Below the pieces are notes generated by a model, which made no database searches, had not been told where the DNA came from, and saw only the letters and a program-made list of their open reading frames with translations. A DNA stretch of 12,032 nt from Defluviitaleaceae bacterium (GTDB lineage: Bacteria; Bacillota; Clostridia; Lachnospirales; WRAX01), in contig WRBU01000015.1 in assembly GCA_009784355.1 (NCBI GenBank), positions 1 through 12,032 of the forward strand. The letters run 5' to 3'. Below, piece after piece: positions 6,825-12,032 of this stretch. Each line of letters begins with the position of its first letter. The stretch's first letter is position 1. Both the position numbers and the translations under genes were made by a program.

Positions 6825-9194
6825 TTGAACCCCAATTTTTTGGAAACAGAAAATGCTGAATTGCGTAGTGAGATAGCAAGACTCAATGTCGAAGTTAGAA
6901 AAATGTCCAGAGAAATTCGTGTACAACAAAATTTCATGGATAGGACGAAAAAATCAGCAGATGCAAAAGATGCCCTGTCTTCTGCCCTTTCCCTTGCCAA
7001 TGTAAGGCAAAAGGCATATACAGACATGCTTTTAGAAAACACCCCAAGCATAATCATGCTTTTTGATGCTGAGGGGCGGCTTGTTTTGTCCACAAAACAA
7101 TTTTTAAAAGAAACAGGCATACCCAACTTTGACTTTATCAAAAATAATACATATCAAGAGGTGCTGGAACAATACCTCTCTAAAAAAACCATGGAGAAGT
7201 TTTTGGAAAATTTTTCTAATGTTTCGCACCAAAGCGGAGTTACTTTTTTTGATGCATGGATAGATTTTAAACAAAGCGGCGATTTTGAATTTTATGCCAT
7301 AGAAATGAAACGTATATTCGACGAAAAAGCAGCAAACGCAGATGCAAACGGCATCAACACAGGCACGCTTGTCGTTATGGATAATCTAACAGAATTTATG
7401 CTTGAAAAAATGCGTGCCGATGCCGCAAACCGTGCAAAATCTGATTTTTTGGCGATTATGTCCCATGAAATCCGCACACCGCTAAACGCTATTTTAGGTC
7501 TTTCTCAAATAGAGATTCAAAGCGGAGACCTAATGGCTAGAACTACAAACTCACTTCACAAAATAAACTCATCAGGCAACCACCTTTTGGGCATCGTAAA
7601 TGATATATTAGACCTCAGTAAAATCGAAACGGGCAAATTAGAGCTAACCCCAATAAAATACGACCCGCCAAGCCTTATAAACGACGCTGTGCAGCTTAAT
7701 TTGGTTCGTATTGGCTCAAGCCAAATAAAGTTTAATCTTGAAGTGGATGAGAGCATCCCGTCGCTTCTTTTTGGCGACGAGCTGCGTTTAAAACAAATTC
7801 TTAACAACATTTTATCTAATGCCATTAAATATACAGAAAAAGGAAGCGTTACGCTAAAAGTTAGCCACAAAATCTTGGCGGATAATCAAACCAATTTAAT
7901 TTTTAAAATTACCGACACAGGTCAAGGTATAAAGCCAGAAGATTTAGAGCGTTTGTTTGACCAGTATGCCCGCTTTAATACTGATGTTAATCGTGGCACA
8001 GAAGGGGCTGGGCTAGGGTTAAGCATTACCAAAAAATTAGTAGACATGATGAGCGGCACAATAGATGTAGAGAGCGAATGGGGCAAGGGCACCACCTTTA
8101 TTGTAACAGTTAAGCAAGATATTGTAAGCAACCACCCCATTGGCAAAGAAGTCGTAAAAACTCTTCTTAATTTTGATTACTTTAACTCATCACAAATAAG
8201 CAGGGCCAAATTTAAATACGAACCAATGCCTTATGGCAGTGTTTTGGTTGTTGACGACGTTGATGTAAACTTATTTGTAGCAAAAGGCTTACTTGCACCG
8301 TATGAATTGCAGGTAGAAACAGCAATAAGCGGTTTTGAAGCTATAGAAAGAGTTAAAAGCGGAAAAGTTTACGACATTATTTTCATGGATTTTATGATGC
8401 CTGAAATGGATGGGGTAGAAGCAACACAGAAACTGCGTAAAATGGGCTACGAAGGCATAATCGTCGCCTTGACAGCAAATGTACTCACAGGCAGCCACGA
8501 AATGTATACCGAAAGTGGATTTGACGGCACTGTTGCAAAGCCCATAGATACAAATATTTTAAACAATGTTTTGAGAGAATTTGTGAGGGATAAATATCCA
8601 GAGGAAGCAAAGAAATACGAAGATATTTCGGGTTCAAATGTATTTTCACAAACAGGCGACACGGATGTAAATCCGCTTTTGTTAAGGATTTTTTGCGGAG
8701 ACGCAAAAAAAGCAATCACAAATATACATCAATCCCTTGAAAATAGCGATATAAAGCTGTATACCACCGCAGTTCATGCAATGAAGTCTGCCCTTGCAAA
8801 CATCGGAAAAAGAGAAGCCTCGGTTTTTGCTGGTGAGCTGGAAGATGCGGGAAGGCGGGAAGATTTAGAGATTATAGCAAAAAGAAGTGCTGAATTTGTA
8901 AGTATTCTAGAAGAAATCATTGCTGAAATAGAGCTAAACGACAGCACACAAGACATAAGTACAAACGACAGCACAGCAGACAGTCAGTATATTGCTGAAA
9001 ATTTGGAGAGGGTATTGGGGTATTGCAAAAGCTACGATGATGGTCAAGCATTTAATTTGATTGACGAAATAATAAAGGCTGGGGTGGATGCTGCGACAAA
9101 AGTTGCATTAGAAGAAATTCACCAAACCTTATATCTGCACAGTGATTTTGATAAAGCGGCTGACTTGTGTCAGGTTTTGCTAGAAAAAATCTAG
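6825..9194 (+). CDS. Soluble hybrid sensor histidine kinase, PAS-HisKA-HATPase-REC-HPt
   Basis: 789-residue multistep phosphorelay kinase. A short coiled coil (about 8-40) leads to a PAS-like region (about 70-190). HisKA has phospho-acceptor His214 in SHEIRTPLN. The HATPase domain has Asn332 (NNILSNAIKYT), DTGQGI at 364-369 and GAGLGL at 394-399. A receiver (about 468-585) has Asp522 in FMDFMMPEMDG. An HPt domain has His651 in HAMKSALANIG, and a helical tail of about 85 residues ends in FDKAADLCQVLL. All relay residues are present. No signal peptide or membrane segment is seen, so it is cytosolic and needs an internal cue, plausibly the FIST proteins. The start is TTG, backed by GAGGTGA at 6811-6817. 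The 3' end overlaps the convergent recO by 15 bp. The HPt probably passes phosphate to Asp51 of the REC-HD-GYP protein (inference). Confidence 0.92.
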   Translation: MNPNFLETENAELRSEIARLNVEVRKMSREIRVQQNFMDRTKKSADAKDALSSALSLANVRQKAYTDMLLENTPSIIMLFDAEGRLVLSTKQFLKETGIPNFDFIKNNTYQEVLEQYLSKKTMEKFLENFSNVSHQSGVTFFDAWIDFKQSGDFEFYAIEMKRIFDEKAANADANGINTGTLVVMDNLTEFMLEKMRADAANRAKSDFLAIMSHEIRTPLNAILGLSQIEIQSGDLMARTTNSLHKINSSGNHLLGIVNDILDLSKIETGKLELTPIKYDPPSLINDAVQLNLVRIGSSQIKFNLEVDESIPSLLFGDELRLKQILNNILSNAIKYTEKGSVTLKVSHKILADNQTNLIFKITDTGQGIKPEDLERLFDQYARFNTDVNRGTEGAGLGLSITKKLVDMMSGTIDVESEWGKGTTFIVTVKQDIVSNHPIGKEVVKTLLNFDYFNSSQISRAKFKYEPMPYGSVLVVDDVDVNLFVAKGLLAPYELQVETAISGFEAIERVKSGKVYDIIFMDFMMPEMDGVEATQKLRKMGYEGIIVALTANVLTGSHEMYTESGFDGTVAKPIDTNILNNVLREFVRDKYPEEAKKYEDISGSNVFSQTGDTDVNPLLLRIFCGDAKKAITNIHQSLENSDIKLYTTAVHAMKSALANIGKREASVFAGELEDAGRREDLEIIAKRSAEFVSILEEIIAEIELNDSTQDISTNDSTADSQYIAENLERVLGYCKSYDDGQAFNLIDEIIKAGVDAATKVALEEIHQTLYLHSDFDKAADLCQVLLEKI

Positions 9195-9905
9195 GCTTTT
9201 TAGCTGTGAGTCCACATTGTGGTGCAAAAACAGTATTGCAATTTGTTGCAAAACTTGAAGTATGTCAGGCGATGCTTTGAAATTAAAGATTTTTTCGATT
9301 GGCGCATCCAATATGTATTTTACTGCGGCTAAAATTTTTGGACTGCAAGCAATGGTTTGAACTCTTTTAGCACAAGCAGTACACAAAAAACCTTCCGACC
9401 CAAATCGCATTTTTTCAAAAATATCTGTAAGAGGGCTTTGGCACAATGCACAATTTTGTGTTGTTGGCGCAAAGCCCTCTTTTTGTAGCATTTTAAAAGC
9501 AAAAGCTCCAAATATAAGGCTTGGCTCATAAGATTTATCAAGACGGGAAAGGGCAAGCAATAAAAGATTTAGGGCATCTTCTGAATCCATATTACTCAGC
9601 AACATTTTGTCAGTCAATTCAAGAATAAAAGCAGCGACGCAAAATGCATCATAATTTTGTACAATATTGCCAAATTGTGCAATGGGTGATACCTGTGCAA
9701 GGCTTAAAAATTGCCCGCCATCATAAAAAACAAATTCGCAGTACGATAATTTTGGCACAGAAAGTTTGCTCTTTGCTCCCTTTGCTCCACGAGCAAAAAC
9801 CACGGCTTTGCCGCGGGTCTTTGTCAATAATATAAGCCTTTTGCTGTTTTCACCAGCATCATTCTCTTTTAAAACAATACCAAAATCTTTAATGGTAGTA
9901 CCCAT
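9180..9905 (-). CDS. recO: DNA repair and recombination mediator RecO
   Basis: RecO works with RecR (and RecF) to load RecA on SSB-coated single-stranded DNA during gap repair and annealing. The 241-residue length is normal. Residues 1-80 fit the N-terminal OB fold (TKTRGKAVVFARGAKGAKSK, rich in basic residues), followed by a helical domain and a zinc-finger signature CALC (152-155) and CTAC (175-178), as in the Firmicute-type proteins. The ATG at 9905 has AGAGGA at 9910-9915 (short spacing of 4). The gene overlaps the 3' end of yqzL by 17 bases in another frame, so the two are probably translated in a coupled way. The stop lies inside the convergent kinase gene, leaving no space for a terminator between them. 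Confidence 0.93.
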   Translation of the reverse strand: MGTTIKDFGIVLKENDAGENSKRLILLTKTRGKAVVFARGAKGAKSKLSVPKLSYCEFVFYDGGQFLSLAQVSPIAQFGNIVQNYDAFCVAAFILELTDKMLLSNMDSEDALNLLLLALSRLDKSYEPSLIFGAFAFKMLQKEGFAPTTQNCALCQSPLTDIFEKMRFGSEGFLCTACAKRVQTIACSPKILAAVKYILDAPIEKIFNFKASPDILQVLQQIAILFLHHNVDSQLKSLDFF

Positions 9906-10014
9906 GAAGTCCTCTGTCGTAAGGCAAATGCCCCAATGTTACGTAATATTTATAGTCTAAAAAAGCATCAATATTCCCTGTTTCCATAAACATGCTCCAT
10001 AAAATTTCTTGCAT
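9889..10014 (-). CDS. yqzL: YqzL-like small protein between era and recO
   Basis: A 41-residue protein that begins MQEILWSMFMETGNIDAFL and continues DYKYYV. The pattern LWxxFxxTGNIxAxLxYK matches what I recall of the YqzL family, a short Firmicute protein of unknown function, and the place between era and recO is the Bacillus order too. GGGGG at 10022-10026 lies 7 bases before the ATG. The C-terminal 20 residues are less familiar, and the end overlaps recO by 17 bases. No catalytic residues or membrane segment can be seen. Confidence comes from motif plus synteny together. Confidence 0.8.
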   Translation of the reverse strand: MQEILWSMFMETGNIDAFLDYKYYVTLGHLPYDRGLHGYYH

Positions 10015-10048
10015 TTTGTGGCCCCCAATCAAATTATGTTTCGATTAG

Positions 10049-10174
10049 GTTTCGCAATTCGCTACAAGCCTATGCTGGAAAAATAAAGTAACTATCGAGC
10101 TTTGGCTTAAAATCAAGCCAAAGCTCTGTTGCGTGTAGACGGGCAAAAATCGGATTGGAGTAAATCTGTGCTTA
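10049..10174. repeat. Degenerate second copy of the palindromic element after era
   Basis: Bases 10153-10174 match the left arm of the 2806-2933 element at 21 of 22 positions (as reverse complement, TAAGCACAG outer end). Going inward there are 26 bases and then a perfect 12-bp hairpin (GAGCTTTGGCTT at 10097-10108, complement at 10115-10126, 6-base loop): the same spacing as the first element. A further 26 bases on, where the other arm should be, 10053-10070 (CGCAATTCGCTACAAGCC) still matches the first element's arm at 13-14 positions when one gap is allowed. The interior sequence is otherwise unrelated. No flanking duplication is found, so this is probably an older, decayed copy. It starts one base after the era stop. 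On the minus strand the hairpin is followed by a T-rich stretch and might also act as a weak terminator. Confidence 0.65.
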
Positions 10175-10175
10175 C

Positions 10176-11081
10176 TTAATCCTGTTTAAACCCGAAGTTT
10201 TTCATAAAAAAGTCCGAATCACGCCAGTTTTCTTTTATTTTCACCCATGTTTTAAGGTTAATTTTTTCGGCGTAAAGTCTTTGAATGTCCCGCCTTGCTC
10301 TTGTGCCTATTTCTTTAAGCATAGCACCTTGCTTACCAATAATAATGCCTTTGTGAGAATTTTTCTCACAATAAATTGTCGCTTCAATGTCGATTATCTC
10401 TTTATCTTCCCGTTTTTTAAGGGAATTTATTTCCACAGCTATACCATGGGGGATTTCCTCTTGAAGCATATAAAGGGCTTTTTCACGTATCATTTCTGAC
10501 ACAATAAAGGCATCGGGGGCATCTGTCATCATGCCGTCTGGAAAATATTTAGGCCCAAGCGGCAAATATTTTTCAATAGTTTGGCGCAAGTTAAGTAAAT
10601 TTTCGCCTTTCATAGCGGAAACGGGCAAGGTTTCGTCAAAGGTACAAATTTTGTTATAGGCTTCGGTTATAGGCAAAATCGTGCCTTTGTCAATGGTGTC
10701 AATCTTATTTATCACTAGGAATTTTGTGCTTTTTGTGGTTGCTAACTGTTTTAAAATGTCGTTATCAGCAGGATGCACGCCGCCTTTTTCTGTTGGAGAG
10801 GTAATGAATAAGGTTATGTCGGCATCTTTAATAGAATTTTCTGCCATTTTTACCATATTTTCCGACAGCTTGTCCTTTGGACAATGCATTCCCGGTGTAT
10901 CAATGAAAATAATTTGCATTTCATCAGTTGTAATAATACCCCTAACAATATTTCTTGTTGTTTGCGGCTTGTTTGTAATAATTGCGATTTTTTCGCCCAT
11001 CATGGAATTAAGCAAGGTAGACTTGCCCACATTTGGACGGCCAACAATGGCAACAAAGCCCGATTTAAAAGTGTTTTCCAT
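10176..11081 (-). CDS. era: GTPase Era, 30S ribosome assembly factor
   Basis: Essential GTPase that binds 16S rRNA near its 3' end and helps mature the 30S subunit. The 301-residue form has G1 GRPNVGKS (14-21), a TTR switch (41-43), G3 DTPG (61-64), G4 NKID (125-128), SAM (155-157), and a C-terminal KH RNA-binding domain with GIIIGKQG (245-252). The frame also has an ATG at 11111, but GGGAGG at 11090-11095 sits 8 bases before the ATG at 11081, and MENTFKSGFVAIVGRPNVGK is the usual Era N-terminus, so 11081 is chosen. It lies downstream of ybeY, another 16S rRNA-processing factor, across a hairpin-rich gap. Confidence 0.95.
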   Translation of the reverse strand: MENTFKSGFVAIVGRPNVGKSTLLNSMMGEKIAIITNKPQTTRNIVRGIITTDEMQIIFIDTPGMHCPKDKLSENMVKMAENSIKDADITLFITSPTEKGGVHPADNDILKQLATTKSTKFLVINKIDTIDKGTILPITEAYNKICTFDETLPVSAMKGENLLNLRQTIEKYLPLGPKYFPDGMMTDAPDAFIVSEMIREKALYMLQEEIPHGIAVEINSLKKREDKEIIDIEATIYCEKNSHKGIIIGKQGAMLKEIGTRARRDIQRLYAEKINLKTWVKIKENWRDSDFFMKNFGFKQD

Positions 11082-11127
11082 TTGTATTTCCTCCCTAATG
11101 CGGGTAAGCAAAGCTCGCCCCTATATA

Positions 11128-11245
11128 GCCTTTCAACTTAAGAACTACACTTAAGTTGAAAGGCACAAATTGCAAAGCAATTTGTAACAGCGTTCATGCA
11201 ACTTTAAAAAATCTCAAGACTATGCCTTGGATTGTTTTAAAGTTG
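11128..11245 (-). other. Cluster of three hairpins in the gap before era
   Basis: Read on the plus strand: a perfect 15-bp stem (GCCTTTCAACTTAAG at 11128-11142, complement at 11150-11164, 7-base loop); directly beside it a 9-bp stem (ACAAATTGC at 11165-11173, complement at 11177-11185, 3-base loop); and a third, longer imperfect stem (11199-11218 with 11226-11245) that begins CAACTTTAAAA. The third includes the stop codon of the small membrane-protein gene. On the minus strand it is followed by no clean T run, so simple terminators are not obvious. Possible roles are mRNA processing, partial termination before era, or remains of a palindromic insertion. Confidence 0.6.
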
Positions 11246-11425
11246 ATTCACTATAACAAAATCAGAAAGCAGAATAATTGCGTAAAGAATGATGATTAAA
11301 ATTGTTGCAAAGCGCATTTTTGTGAAAATTTGCCGCCCAACTTTTCCTGCAACATACTCTCTATATGTAAAAAAGCTAGAAACAGCCATGCCAATGGTGG
11401 CGGCAAGCATTAGCCAATATATCAT
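11237..11425 (-). CDS. Small two-helix membrane protein of unknown function
   Basis: 62 residues, not recognised. Two hydrophobic stretches (about 1-18 and 41-60) flank a short basic loop (YREYVAGKVGRQIFTKMR), suggesting a helical hairpin in the membrane. The reading frame is credible because AGAGGTG at 11431-11437 lies 5 bases before the ATG, and the ATG overlaps the ybeY stop as ATGA. In Bacillus the gene here is dgkA (diacylglycerol kinase), but this protein is about half that length and shows no kinase motif, so I do not call it so. The stop codon lies inside the outer stem of a hairpin. Confidence 0.65.
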   Translation of the reverse strand: MIYWLMLAATIGMAVSSFFTYREYVAGKVGRQIFTKMRFATILIIILYAIILLSDFVIVNQL

Positions 11426-11898
11426 TGCTGCACCTCTCGTGATAGCCCTATTTGTGTTAAAACTTCTTCTTGAATTGCGAACATTTTTTTTTCGTCTTCC
11501 AAAGTTTCGTGGTCATATCCTAATAAATGCAATGTGGAATGTACCACCAAAAAGGCAATTTCACGCCTTGCACTATGTCGATACTCCGCCGCCTGCTCAC
11601 GGGCTTTTTCGATATTAATCACAATATCACCAATGGCAATAAAATCAGCTTTTGTAAAATTTTTTAATTCATCTGCATCGTATTGAGGGAAAGACAAAAC
11701 ATCTGTTGTGGAATTTTTGCCACGGTGTTTGTAATTGATTTCTTGCATCATGCCGTGGTCAACAAAAGTAATAGAAAGTTCACCAAAAAATGTAACTTGT
11801 TGGTGCGACAAAGTGGCTAAAAATGCAGCTTCTAATAATGTTTCCTCATCAATAAGGCAGCAGTCTGTTTCGTTTTCTATTAAAATTTCCCACTTCAC
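11422..11898 (-). CDS. ybeY: Endoribonuclease YbeY (rRNA maturation)
   Basis: Zinc-dependent single-strand endoribonuclease involved in 16S rRNA 3'-end maturation and ribosome quality control. The protein has 158 residues, a normal size. The signature HSTLHLLGYDHE carries the three metal-binding histidines (HxxxHxxGxDH), and the typical NxxHRGKNSTTDVLSFP segment is present. The start is GTG at 11896-11898, supported by GGGGTGA just upstream; no better ATG is near. It starts 12 bases after the stop of the preceding pgpH-like gene, and its stop overlaps the next start (ATGA), so the three genes look like one translation-coupled unit. Confidence 0.94.
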   Translation of the reverse strand: MKWEILIENETDCCLIDEETLLEAAFLATLSHQQVTFFGELSITFVDHGMMQEINYKHRGKNSTTDVLSFPQYDADELKNFTKADFIAIGDIVINIEKAREQAAEYRHSARREIAFLVVHSTLHLLGYDHETLEDEKKMFAIQEEVLTQIGLSREVQQ

Positions 11899-11910
11899 GT
11901 TATCACCCCG

Positions 11911-12032
11911 TTACCCTCGTTTCGATGCTTCTTCAAGGTCCTTGTCAACAATTACAGGCTCTGGCACTGGCGGGCTTGGATATGGGATACGCTCGTGATG
12001 CATTCCCTTAAACACACGCATAAATGACAGTG
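11911..12032 (-). CDS. C-terminal end of a gene, probably PgpH-type 7TM-HD protein
   Basis: Only the last 39 codons are in the window; the 5' part lies to the right. The tail reads LSFMRVFKGMHHERIPYP and then a proline-rich, acidic end stopping at KRG. An F..(V/L)..G..H.RI.YP ending resembles, from memory, the C-terminus of the 7TM-HD (YqfF/PgpH) c-di-AMP phosphodiesterases, and yqfF precedes ybeY in many Firmicutes. Both clues are moderate, so the product name is tentative while the coding status is fairly safe (open frame to the edge, 12 bases before ybeY). Confidence 0.6.
   Translation of the reverse strand, partial: LSFMRVFKGMHHERIPYPSPPVPEPVIVDKDLEEASKRG

Noticed and set aside
10021..10038. 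GATTGGGGG on the minus strand before yqzL as another copy of the element arm
   Set aside because: Only the GATTGG core matches; the G run is better explained as the yqzL ribosome site, and the geometry puts the missing arm at 10049-10070.
11082..11111. Longer era start at the ATG at 11111
   Set aside because: It would add ten residues not seen in Era, and the good ribosome site lies inside that extension, pointing to 11081.
10681..11154. 157-codon plus-strand frame opposite era
   Set aside because: It is antisense to the clearly coding GTPase domain of era and its composition follows from the era codons.
11128..11245. CRISPR-like repeats
   Set aside because: The hairpins differ from one another and there are no equal spacers between identical repeats.

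Overview
The window looks like chromosomal DNA of a low-GC Firmicute, most likely a Clostridia member. The grounds are the AT-rich code, strong AGGAGG-type ribosome sites, TTG and GTG starts, and a Firmicute-type minus-strand run: pgpH-like end, ybeY, small membrane protein, era, yqzL, recO. The species cannot be fixed from the sequence alone.

Layout. Positions 1-2808 (+) hold the 3' part of rimI and a Lon-type AAA+ protease of the AAA_32 class without the N-terminal Lon domain. Positions 2809-3110 hold a 128-bp palindromic insertion-like element, a strong hairpin and an extended -10 promoter. Positions 3111-9194 (+) hold a signalling operon: a REC-HD-GYP response regulator (predicted c-di-GMP phosphodiesterase), two tandem FIST-domain proteins of identical length, and a soluble PAS-HisKA-HATPase-REC-HPt hybrid kinase. 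Positions 9180-12032 (-) hold housekeeping genes facing the operon; recO overlaps the kinase gene tail to tail by 15 bp.

How the genes may work together. FIST proteins are sensory modules, and the NosP branch binds haem and controls hybrid kinases. The likely circuit is ligand to one or both FIST proteins, to kinase, to internal receiver, to HPt, to the REC-HD-GYP protein, changing c-di-GMP. The wiring is inferred from domains and gene order only.

The most unusual DNA is three palindromic elements, each starting exactly at or one base after a gene's stop codon (lon-like, first FIST, era). Two share 21 of 22 terminal bases and the same arm spacing. The other is a 265-bp long palindrome between the FIST genes. 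For two of them, removing the element and one copy of a flanking direct repeat restores a clean gene junction, which is good evidence that they are small insertions.
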